Shown here piece after piece: positions 24,954-38,300 of a stretch of DNA of 64,000 nucleotides. The translations under genes were made by a program, and so were the position numbers. Every line of letters starts with the position of its first letter. The stretch's first letter is position 1. The DNA is from Chrysogorgia sp. JL179-B06. Lineage: Eukaryota > Cnidaria > Anthozoa > Scleralcyonacea > Chrysogorgiidae. The stretch lies in the NCBI GenBank assembly GCA_035772405.1, contig JAYKKM010000049.1:1060001-1124000 (forward strand), read 5' to 3'. Below the pieces are notes generated by a model, which had not been told where the DNA came from, searched no databases, and worked only from the letters and a program-made list of their open reading frames with translations.

Positions 24954-27900
24954 TCTTATATATTAACGTACCTTATATTCTTGATCTGGTATCTCTAATT
25001 CATCATTATCATCGTCCTCGTCAAACCAACCTGTTGAAACTGCCAAGCGATTGGTCCATTGCTTCTCACGTGACTTGGCACTCTGATCCTGTTCGTGTGT
25101 ATAGGAAGGAATACATTTTAGGAAAAGGCTGATATGAAGGAGTACAGAAGTTTAGTATACAAACCTCAAAAACATTTAAAATATCAGCGGCAATCAAACT
25201 TTCAATGGCTTCAATCAAGGATGTTTCAAGAGATACACAAGGCTAGAAAAGATCATGGTCAAATAGTCTAATTAAACAGTTAAGGGTTAATGATATCATC
25301 ACCGTAATTATCATCACTATCACCACCATCATCACCATCATTACTAGCACCACCATCATCACCATAACCATCATTACCACCACCATCATCATTACCACCA
25401 TCATCATTACCACCACCATCATTACTACCATCATCATTACCACCATCATCATTACCACCATCATCATTACCACCATCATCATTACCACCACCATCATTAC
25501 TACCATCATCATTACTACCACCATCATTACTACCACCATCATTACTACCATCGTCATTACCACCATCGTCATTACCACCATCATCATTACCACCATCATC
25601 ATTACCACCATCATCATTACCACCACCATCATTACTACCATCATCATTACTACCACCATCATTACTACCACCATCATTACTACCATCGTCATTACTACCA
25701 CCATCATTACTACCATCATCATTACTACCACCATCATTACCACCATCATCATTACTACCACCATCATTACCACCATCATCATTACTACCACCATCATTAC
25801 TACCATCATCATTACTACCATCATCATTACCACCATCATCATTACCACCATCATCATTACTACCACCATCATTACTACCATCATCATTACTACCACCATC
25901 ATTACTACCACCATCATTACCACCATCATCATTACCACCATCATTACTACCATCGTCATTACCACCATCATCATTACCACCATCATCATTACCACCACCA
26001 TCATCATTACCACCACCATCATCATTACCACCATCATTACTACCATCGTCATTACCATTATCATCATTACCACCATCATTACCATCATCATCATCATCAT
26101 TACTACCACCATCATTACCACCATCATCATTACTACCACCATCATTACCACCATCATCATTACCACCATCATCATTACCACCATCATCATCATTACCACC
26201 ATCATCATCATTACCACCACCATCATCATTACCACCATCGTCATTACCACCATCATCATTACCACCATCACCATCATCATTACCACCATCATCATTACCA
26301 CCATCATCATTACCACCACCATCATCATTACTACCACCATCATTACTACCACCATCATCATTACCACCATCATCATTACTACCATCATCATTACCACCAT
26401 CATCATTACCACCATCATCATTACCACCATCATCATTACCACCACCATAATTACCATCTTTACATCATCATATCACCACCACCAATATTAATGAGTTTTT
26501 GAAACATTACAAAAACACAAGTTTGATTTTTATTATTTATATTATTTTTATTTTACCACCATCATCATTACCACCATCATCATTACCACCATCATCATTA
26601 CCACCACCATAATTACCATCTTTACATCATCATATCACCATCATCACCACCATCATTACTATCACTACCACCAATATTAATGAGTTTTTGAAACATTACA
26701 AAAACACAAGTTTGATTTTTATTGTTTCCTAAATACATATAGTAAAAAAATTTTATTTTTATTTTTGATGTCATTAGCCAATCAGGAATAAGTAAAATTG
26801 ATTGAAATATTATATTTATTATCGTTGATATTATTACTATGATTATTATCATAATTATTAATAATTTAGTCTAATAATAAGTTAATAACCTACTGGAGCA
26901 AAAACAAATTCCAGATGCAGTAAATCACACAAATCCAAAGCTGTATCTAGAAGCTAAAAAGGAGAGATACAAAGAGAAACCTTAAATTGTCTATCACACC
27001 AAATATGATATTACTGATATATATTCTACATAAAGTGAATAGTTGAATCATTTTTGAATGTCAAAATGTTTTATAATTTGAGCTTTGTGTTGATGTTTTA
27101 TAAACTTTAAGGTTTGTTTGTCCAAAATGCTAATGAGGGTGACATCAAATCAGGAATTTGGTTTTTATTTCTGCTTTCCGTGCGAGAGACTGGTTGAGGT
27201 CGCGAAGCGACGAGGGCAATTTTGTGAAAATTTGAAAACACAAGTGAAATTAAACATTAATTTTACGAGAAACTATGTGATTCCCTGTTAATCGTATCTT
27301 TATACGTAAATTTATTCATAAAAAAATTTATTCATAAATGAAATTTGAAAATTTATTCATAAATAAGTTAGCTACGCACGTGAACAACATGAGGAAGACA
27401 GCTAAATGATTGACAGCTAAATGTCAAAGCCATGCGTCGAAAACAACTATACAATCCACTGAAAGTAAACATTACAACGAAATTTGCGTTAATATACACA
27501 ATGTTGTAGTGAATGTGGGAGAGCTCGGAGTAGACAGACGATACGTGGACGATCGTCAAGGTCATATCTTGAGAAAATGATTCTGAGTCCCGTACAGGAA
27601 TCTGTCTACTCCGAGCTCTTCCACATTCACTACAACATTGTGTATATTAACGCATCCAAGCATTACCGATATATAGTGACTGCCGCATAGGCAGTATATA
27701 TATATCAATTGAACCAGTACATCATTGTAACCTTCGCTCTCCATCTGAGTCTCGTTAGCTCAATGGTTAGAGCGTCTCACCGGCAATCAGAAGTTTACAG
27801 GTTCGATTCCTGTACGGGACTCAGAATCATTTTCTGAGGATATGAGCTTGACGATCGTCCACGTATCGTCTGACAACGAACTTTATTGAGTTAAACATCG

Positions 27901-30900
27901 ACTAAGAGAACAGGGGAGCTTGGATTTAAAAGTAAAACAACATAACAAGTTAAATGTTTCCCGCTGGCGTCTCGACCAGTCAGGTTTTAGGAAAAACGCC
28001 CTCTTCATTAGCCAATCATATTCGAGTAATTTTGCCCTCGACACGATTAGAGTAAAAAAGTTGATAAAATCCAGTATAGCGTCCAAGTATAACATCATGT
28101 TTGAATTAGGTCAAATTTCTCTAGCAGCAGATTATTGTATCCGAAATGATGACTGGGTAGCCGTCACACTCATTATCACTTTAAAAACATAAATCTGCAT
28201 ATAAAAGTATTGAAGGAAAGAAATATTTCACTATGCAACTATTTTCCTCACATAGAATGTTTATAAAAAAATAAAAATTGGGGTTATAAGCACTTTAACC
28301 ACATGGGGAAATGAGGCTCCTTCTAAAACAAAATTGGTGCGTCTATGATGTAGTCTCTATCCATTGTCTCTCTGGTATATGAAGATGCCGAAAAATTGCT
28401 TTGGAAAATTGCTTTGACCATCAGACTAAATCTGTTATATTTACTGTACCTCTCTTCTTGACATGATAACATCTTGAGAAATCAATTCAGCTGAAGAAAT
28501 ATCTTTGTCGTTAAGCAAAGCACCAATGGAACATGCTGAAAATAGGAAAATACAAATAATTAAAATGTAACGTCATGATTATGACCTATACATTGCTGAG
28601 TGAATGGGAAATTGTATATGAACTGTTCCAAAATCACATGTGATTTTGAAACACGTGTGTAATTTTTGTAAGGGTTAATCATGATAAATTTGAATGTTAA
28701 TCCTAGGATGATTCTGAAATCAAGAAATAATCCATAGTTTTCAGCATTTGCAACAATTTACATTAATGTACTGTACATCAATGTCGATGTTGACGTCCAT
28801 GCATGCCGATCTGTGCCCATGTCTGCACTCATATTGAGGTTCAATTGGTATTTCAATCCATGTTTGTGTTTATGTTTGTGCTTATGCTTGTGTTTGCGCT
28901 CATTTTTTGTACTTACACTCATTTTCAAGGATCGGTGATTAAGTTGGTGTTTGAGGGCCACAAGTTTATCAGTACTGTAACTGTCATTATTATATATTAT
29001 AAGTAGTTTGTGTGTATTTTACACTAAAGTTGTGGTCAAAAAAGCAACTAGACGTTTGCAGAGTGTATTAAAAGTTTTCCAGTATTAATGTTTCTAAAAT
29101 TGTTCAGACACAATAACATGAACTCACCAACAATAGATTCCAGAGCGTAAACTGATATCACCTGAAATAAAATGAATGAAATATTTTTATCCAAGGGAAA
29201 TAATTAACTGTACATAAGGGTATTGCGTGATGTTCCCTTATTATCACTCCAACTTACATACTCTCTCTTAATTGTAAAAAGTAAGATGTAAGGTGATTTT
29301 TTAAAGTGATATACCTGTAGTTATATGCAGATAATTATGGTCCATGAAAGGCTAATACTGAAAAATAATGATGGTGATGGTGATAATGATTATGGTGAGA
29401 ATGGTGGCGAGAATTATGAGGATGAGAATGATGAGAATTATGGTGAGAATGACGGTGATAACGATAACGATAATAATGGTGAGAATGATGATGGTGAGAA
29501 TGACGGTGAGAATGATGGTGATGATAATAATGGTGAGAATGATGGTGATGATAATGGTGATGATAATGGTGAGAATAATGAGGATGAGAATGACGGTGAG
29601 AATGATGGTGAGAATGATGGTGAGAATGATGGTGAGAATGATGGTGAGAATGATGGTGATGATAATGGCGAGAATAATGGTGAGAATGATGATGATAATG
29701 ATGGTGAAAATGACGGTGAGAATGGTGAGAATGATGGTGAGAATGATGGTGATAATGGTGAGAATAATGGTGAGAATGATGAGGATGATAATGATGGTGA
29801 GAATGACGGTGAGAATGATGGTGAGAATGATGGTGAGAATGATGGTGATGATAATGGTGAGAATAATGGTGAGAATGAGGATGATAATGGTGAGATGAGT
29901 ATGATGGTGAGAATGATGATACGTGGACGATCGTCAAGCTCATATACTCAGAAAAATTATTATAATGCTCAGGAACTGTACGGGACTCAGAATCATTTTT
30001 CTGAGTACATGAGCTTGACGATCGTCCACGTATCGTCTGTCTACTCCGAGCTCTCCCACATTCACTACAACATTGTGTGTATTAACGCATCCACGCATTA
30101 CCGATATATAGTGACTGCCGCATAGGCAGTACACATCGCTCTCCATCTGAGTCTCGTTAGCTCAATGGTTAGAGCGTCTCACCGGCAATCAGAAGGTTAC
30201 AGGTTCGATTCCTGTACGGGACTCAGAATCATTTTTTCTGAGTATATGAGCTTGGTGAGAATGGTGGTGAGAATGGTGGTGATGATAAATGGTGAGAATA
30301 ATGGTGAGAATGATGATGAGGATGATGATGGTGAGATGAGAATGATGGTGAGAATGATGGTGAGAATGATGGTGAGAATGATGGTGAGAATGAGAATGAT
30401 GATGAGAATGATGGCGAGAATGATGGTGAGAATAATGGTGAGAATGATGAGGATGGTGAGAATTATGGTGATGATAATGGTAAGAATGATGAGGATGATG
30501 ATGGTGAGAATTATGGTGATGAGAATGATGATGGTGAGAATGATGGTGAGAATGATGGTGGTGATTACGATGGTGATAATGATGATGGTGATAATAATGA
30601 TGGAGAGAATGATGGTGGTGAAATGAAGATGAGAATGATGGCGAGAATGATGGTTAGAATAATGGTGAGAATGATGATGGTGAGAATTATGGTGATGATA
30701 ATGGTGAGAATGATGATGGTGAGAATGATGGTGGTGATAATGATGGTGGTGATGATGGTGGTGATGATGGTGGTGATTATGATGGTGAGAATGATGATGG
30801 TGAGAATAATGATGGTGAGAATGATGATGAGAATGATGGTGGTGAGTGATGGTGGTGATTATGATGGTGGTGATTATAATGGTGAGAATGATGATGGTGG

Positions 30901-31427
30901 TTAGGATGATGATAATGATGATGAGTACGATGGTTATGATTAAAATAATGCAGTGTGAGACAATCATACGTAAAATTGTTTCAGGTGTAACACAACCGCA
31001 CTTAATGCCATGATTGTAAATTGTTGTGAAGACCAACAAATTTGTGTGATCTTTGAGCCAGTTCTAATTTTTATGGCTGTGGCCCCAAAGTGTAATAATA
31101 ATAAAACAATAATAATAATAAAACAAACCTGATTAGCATAGTAAGAGAGTTGTAGTATGGAAGATAAGTCAAGGTTTGGTTGAATAAACCATGAATTTGC
31201 ATCCCAGGAAACCAAGTCTTCTCCTAGAAGTTTTATTGAATGGGAAATGACAGCCTCATTGCAACCACTGAAACCAAAATCTCTGGAATCATTTAAAGAA
31301 AAACAGCAACCATTAACTACTTACAACATAATATATTGACAAAATGAAAATACAATAAAATAGAAAAACATATTAAGAATAAAAATAAAACGAAAAAGCA
31401 CAGTAGAATAATACTGTATAGTTTAGC

Positions 31428-31461
<34 letters not shown>

Positions 31462-32319
31462 TAATAATAATAGTAATAATAATAAATAATAATAATAATA
31501 AAGACGTTTTAGGAGCATTATACAATAGTCTCAATGATCTTACAACAATACATCCTTAAAGTTACTCACAGCAAGTTACTTCTAAAACTAAAATACTAAA
31601 ATGTGTAACTAATAAAGATACTGAGTCCCGTACAGGAATCGAACCTGTAACCTTCTGATTGCCGGTGAGACGCTCTAACCATTGAGCTAACGAGACTCAG
31701 ATGGAGAGCGAAGGTTACAACGATGTACTGGTTCGATTGATATATCGGTAATGCTTGGATGCGTTAATATACACAATGACAGACGATACGTGGACGATCG
31801 TCAAGCTCATATACTCAGAAAAATTATTCTGAGTCCCGGACAGCTACGATAACTACAAAACTATTAATTCGAAAAGGGAACGTCTTAAGTTCAATAATGG
31901 GAGGTAATAATAATACACCAAGAGAATTGAGTGAAAAGCCACCATTTTTCCCTTTGATCCACCCACTTGGCTTGCTCACTGATCGCTGTTAAAATTAACA
32001 AATGATTTTCCCACTTTTACATCTCAGATAGATAGATACTTTATTATTTTTTATTATTTCGAAACTCTCCAATTCTGGAGAGCACGCAAGTCATAGAATT
32101 ACGCTTTCTAAAAAGGAAAATTATCTAATTACATTATTTAAAATATCTGAAATTTAAAAAAAGGGTAATATACTAAATATTATACTAAAAATACTAATTC
32201 TACACTAATTCATGTTCACTAAGTTGCAAGAGTCTATTAGTTATAGAAAAGATATCCATAATTCCCAAAGCTGGTCTCCTCACACATGCTATTCAAATGA
32301 CAGATACCATGATAGATAT

Positions 32320-32382
<63 letters not shown>

Positions 32383-35300
32383 TCCGATTGGGTTATTTTG
32401 CCACACAAGTATTTTACGTATATAAGATTCACACTGAGTTTTTATTTCACTTTATGTTTCATTCTCTGATGAAGGCCCTTCACTCAAAACATTAGACCTC
32501 TTATTACATTACTACAACACACTACTTTTCTATCAGTATTTGTATCTTTCCAATCTCATTCTTCAAAACAATTTTTACAGCGAAAATACCATTTGAGTGC
32601 TTACAATAGAATATTAAATTGATGGTCCTTTCTGAATAAGCTCTATATAAAAACCTCTGTATTATATAACGTACACTAAATCCAATTACCTTTTCCGAAT
32701 GAGGATATCTTTCTTTAATAACTCAAGAGCTGACACAAGATCTTTCATCTTGACACCCTAGCAACAAATTTGATAAAAAAGTAAATGGTTTGAACCTAGG
32801 GGTAGTACAACCTGGTTGTTGTAGTACTGAGAAAGACCATTGTTGGTGACTGACGTTTTGACGGCCTCAGCGGCGGTCATCTTCAGAGTTAAGTGTTTAT
32901 AATATTAGCAAATCAAAAAGGGGGAGAGAGAACTATAGTCAAGGGTGCAATCACAGGTCCAATACTCAAGGGGACTATGGGATAGTAAAGCGAATGAGAA
33001 GGAATGAAAAGGGATGAAAGTGCATGAGCTAATAATAAAGTTCCTTGTAAACTAAAATAACAAAAAAAACAAAAACAATTGCCGTACCACGATGGCACAG
33101 ACTTTCATGTCTGAAACCAGATGGTTAGAGAGCTATTGAAATGGTGGGCTACAGGTTTGTCAACATCATTGTTCCTCACAGAACGAAGATGTTCAGCAAA
33201 CCTGACTGAAAGGCGTCGTCCAGTTTCCCCGATGTAGATTTTAGGGCATTTATCACAATAAATGCAATAAATGATGTTGGTGGACGTGCATGTGGTCGGA
33301 TTTATGTGGAAAATTGGAGGTTGAAGGTCAGAGGGTGAAGGTTGCATTGTGGTATTTGAGGGTGGTGGTTTGAGGGTGGTGGTTTGAGGGTGGTGGTTGG
33401 AGGGTGGCGGTTGGAGGGTGGCGGTTTGAGGGTGGTGGTTTGAGGGTGGTGGTTTGAGGGTGGTGATTGGAGGGTGGTGATTGGAGGGTGGTGGTTGGAG
33501 GGCGGTGGTTTGAGGGCGGTGGTTGGAGGATGGTGGTTGGAGGGTGGTGGTTTGAGGTTGGAGGGTGGTGGTTGTAGGGTGGTGGTTGTAGGGTGGTGGT
33601 TGGAGGGTGGTGGTTGGAGGGTGGTGGTTTGAGGGTGGTGGTTTGAGGGTGGCGGTTGGAGGGTGGTGGTTAGAGGGTGAAGTTGACAAACAAGACTGAC
33701 ATAAATTGTATAAAAATAGAAAAAGAAACTTTATCACACCTTGCGGAAACTAGTCAACAATAAAAATGCCACCATGTTTGTACCCATAATAGTAGAACAC
33801 TGAACGCAATCTAGAAACAAACAAAAAAGTTTGTTTGTGTTGTACTGTTGTTGCGATTTTTTTTTTTGTTTGTCCTTTTGTTGTCCCTTTGTTTTTTTTG
33901 TTGTCCTTTGTTCCTTATTTGGATATTACAATTGCCAAGAAGTTTCCTTACCATAAATGACATGATGTGCAATACTTTTTGTTAGTGTCACATTTTCATG
34001 ATCCAATGCCTGCAGAGATATTTCAGACACACTGTTCTTCATCATGGGCAATTGTACTAATGCAGTACTTTTTGTGGCCAATGTCTTCATAAATGCCTGA
34101 CAAGCTTCAGAGGTTTCTGAAGCATGTATGTATTCCTAAGAGATAGGAGTATGAATTATCAATTAAAAACAATATTAGGAGCTTTAGATATATTGAGAAC
34201 AAAAATAACTGAAATTCAACAACTAATTTTCCAACGCAATCATACACACACACACACACACACACACATGTTTGATGCTACTCTTATGGCCTCAAAATTA
34301 CTGACATCACTGTAATTTAAAAGGTTGCACTTCATGATATAAAACATTTCAACATTGTTATTAAGGCATAAATAATACTGTGACTCACCACCAATGAGGA
34401 GGGTAATCCAAAATCAACACGGACTTGTCCAAAGTGACCGCGAAATATTCTCCAGATGCCTTTGATAACTTGTAGAAAAGATTCTGTATTCTTGGGCACA
34501 CCCTAGTTTTAATAAATAAAATAATACACCCATTTGTTTAGTCAGAATGGTTTGTATGATAACAAAATTTTGTATGGCTCTTACACAGTATATGTGAAAA
34601 GTTAGCTCTACCAGGGAATGGAATTGAAATTTTCAGCTGCATCAAAGTGAGATAGTGAAATACCAGTACTAGAATTGCAAAATATGATACTGCTTAAAAT
34701 CTAGTATCCCATATTTTCACTTTGGTATTCAGTGCAAAATGGAAGTTCATTTTAGAACTAGAACACAGAGCTAAAATATATCAAATTATTCTCGGGATAA
34801 TTTGGGGGAAACATCACATAATTAAAAACATAATCCTCCAAAAATTACACAATAATGCTTTTCACAAATTATATTTGAGAAATTGCATTGCAGCTTACCA
34901 ATAGTTCACCAGAGTAACCTTCTTCGAATATCTGAAAACAATAAAACTATAGTAAAAATCCACATATCGAAACCCATGCAGTATGCTTAAATGCTTAAAG
35001 CACCCATAACCTCAAAATGTTTTATTGTCTTGTTTGGAAGAACTTTTAAAATGATAAAGTAACTTCTTTTGAAGATTTTCGTTTCTTTGCTTTTTTTTGA
35101 GATATATATCAGTTTGTTTGATATGCAAATGTCTGGAATTTCGTCACACATGCATAATGAGTTATTGGAGAAATGTGTATATCTCTTTCATTCTCGAACG
35201 AAATCCTTTAAAATCAAGAAGTTTGGCGGTGTTGTGGGAGAAACGCACACACGTGTTATTCACACTTTAGTGTTTTTACTTCATGAACGCAAAGATATAT

Positions 35301-38300
35301 AACATTCTCTGATAACTCATGCATGTGTGACGAAATTCCAGATATTTGCATATCAAACAAACTGATATATCTCACAAAGAAAGCGAAGAAGTGAAAATCT
35401 TCAAAAGAAGTTACTTTATTATTTTAAAAGTTCTTCTAAATAAGACAATAAAAAATTTTGAGGTTAGGGGCACTTTAATTAGCGCTAATTGGCAACAAAA
35501 AAAAAGTTTGTCTAATATGAAAGAACTCGTAAAATGATAGAGTAACACCTTTTACAACTTTTCCGTATTTTACTTCGTTTTTGAAATATTTCAGTTTGTT
35601 TGATATGTAAATGAGATGGTCTCTGTCAACAGCTCAGGTGGAGAATTTTCACTCATTAAAAAATGTCTTATATCTCAGTGATTACTAAGTTTACAACGTT
35701 CATTATCATGAGGAGTTATTATACGCACATTTTCAAGTAAATTTGTGGAACAAACTTGAAGATGGGACTAATATTCTAATGTGTGAATATTCTCTACCCA
35801 GCACATGACGTCAGAGACCATCTCATTTACATATCAAACAAACTGAAATATTTCAAAAACAAAGAAAAATACGTGAAAGTTGTAAAATGTGTTACTCTAT
35901 CATTTTACGAGTTCTTTCATATTAGACAAACATAATGTTTGTTGCCAATGTCCTTTAAGTTAAAACTAATGGTTCCAGTGGTAATGGTTCCGGTTTGGTC
36001 TTAAAATGTATGTATTCCAACACTCGAAATTTTCCTTCACCATAAATCCTTTCAACATGTAGTTTGATCAAGTGAAATGCCAAATATTACCTATACAATA
36101 TACCCAGAATCTTATCCCGGCATTACCACCACCATATATGCAGAACTCGTGACTAGGCTCTCGGCAACGGCTTCCGTAGCTCAGTGGTCAGAGCACTGCA
36201 CTAGCATCGCAGGGTCGCGGGTTCAATTCCAGCCGGAAGGCCTTGAAGTTGCATTTTTCGTAACTGGTCCCGGTTTGGTCTTAAAATGTATGTATTCCAA
36301 CACTCGAAATTTTCCTTCACCATAAATCCTTTCAACATGTAGTTTGATCGAGTGAAATGCCAAAATATTACCTACTTATTATGGTATGTTCTGTTTGACA
36401 ACTCAAACTTTCTAAGGCAAAACATTTCATAATTTGTCTGATATTTTAACAGAAATTTCAAAACATCTTTGCCAGTGAATCTTTATAATTTTGGCCACAA
36501 AATTTCCACTAATCCTAGATTACCGTAAGCTAATCAGCTTTTGAACAACTGGCCTGTTTTAGCCTAAAAATTGAAACAGGTTCTTATTTGGAAAATCAGT
36601 TAAAATGTTTTTAAAAAACAGCCGTTATCTGACAATCAAAATGTGTCTGAGTGTCTTATAATTTCAATATAAATTTTATCAAATTTATTCTATCGATTAT
36701 ATATAAATATAGTTTATTTACTGGAAATGTAATCTAAATATGAATACCAAAGCCCAGCAGATTATCTTGATAATATTTAACTCTTAATTTAAAATTATAA
36801 TATTGTATTGCACGGCTCAAAATAACGGCCGGTCAACGGACAATGACCGGCCAAAAATGCCTCTTGACCGGTCACTTTTTTACCTCACCGGTCATTTTGA
36901 CCGGTCGACACATTTGTATGCCTTCCGATAGAATTTTAAATCGTTTTTTCTCTTCGGCATATCTGCTGAAATCGTGTCAGAGAAAGACTGTATATTTCAT
37001 GGCGAGTACGCAATTTCACTGTAAGTACGTCAAGTTACGTACGACAAAAACATTGTTTAACTGTTCTTGTCCAAAACGTAAATATTGTCAAAAACGTAAA
37101 GAGGGGGTTATAGTATACTTAAAGATAGGATGCCATGGGTTATCTATGTTTGGTGTGTGGCACATCGACTTGAGCTTGCTGTCAAGGAAGTTTATTACTC
37201 AATATTAAGATTATATCTAGAAAACAATAAAATTTTATTTACTTTAGACAACCACCTAATCAACGATGATAACGTTGCCTGTTCACTTTTACAATGTGAT
37301 TGCTAACGTCTTGAGCGTTTAAAACATGAAACAATAAAAGCGATGTCTCGAAACAAATTCGTTATTATTTGTTTCACTGTAAGTGTATGCGTATTAATGA
37401 CCGGTCAAAAACAGATTTTGACCGAGCTAAAATCAAGTTGACCGGTTATTTTGACCGGCGACCAACCGGCCGTTATTTTGAGCCCTGTATTGTATGACTC
37501 AATATAATTTGCTGGGCTTTGATATTCATATTTAGATTATGCTTTAAGATTACATTGGACATAAGTGGATAAACATGTTATTTGATTTTGATTATTTAAT
37601 TGCCAAGGTTTGGACTAAAAACCTATTTAGAAACATAACCTGTTTCTGTTCAATTATCATTATTGAATTTTTGAAAATTAATTTTTCACAAAATTCCTCA
37701 CAAAAAACTAGCTTCAAAAAAACAAAATATTCAGGGTGTGCAAACCACCAGACAGAGAATCCCCTAGATGGTCAAACATGGTACATCAGTGTGGCTTTCC
37801 TACCAATTCTAGTCACCACACACCACGTGCACAAGGTAAATTGTAGGAGTTGGCTGCTTTTAGCAAAAATCGCCTGGGCAATTCTGAGGTACTGGTAAGC
37901 CAGTCCGCCCCAGGCTAGAGTAGGGGCTGTGTTTGTGAATGTAGTATGACACACAAGGCGCTTTCCTTTCCACAATTTCTGAATGCAGTATGACACACAA
38001 GGCGCTTTCCTTTTGAGCAATCGAAATCCAGATTTTTGAGATTTGGATTTTCTAGATTTTGTTAACAAATGGTCAAATGGAACGGACGTGCTGCGCTGGT
38101 CAGCTTGTTAACCTGAACGCGGGCGCAAATGCTGGAAAATGGTCAAAATGACTGCCAAGAGAAATGGTTTCAGACGAAGTCCATTACTGCATTTTTCTCA
38201 GGCTTAGAATATTTGATAGAAGATTTTGAGACAAACTTCAACAACAATGGAGAAATTATGTTAATGTTCACCGGGAACATTTCCCGGTGGGCCCCGAAAA

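Noticed and set aside
25243..26457. 404-codon minus-strand open frame of Met/Val repeats
   Set aside because: It is the translation of a catcatcattaccac minisatellite inside a GPAT intron; it has no non-repeat protein sequence and no family similarity.
29325..31039. Long Asn/Asp/Glu/Gly-rich and His/Ser-rich frames on both strands
   Set aside because: They arise from the GATGGTGAGAAT minisatellite, which is open in several frames at once.
36843..37208. 121-codon plus-strand frame as a gene
   Set aside because: It lies entirely between the ends of a hAT-type element, starts in its terminal repeat and shows no recognisable domain.
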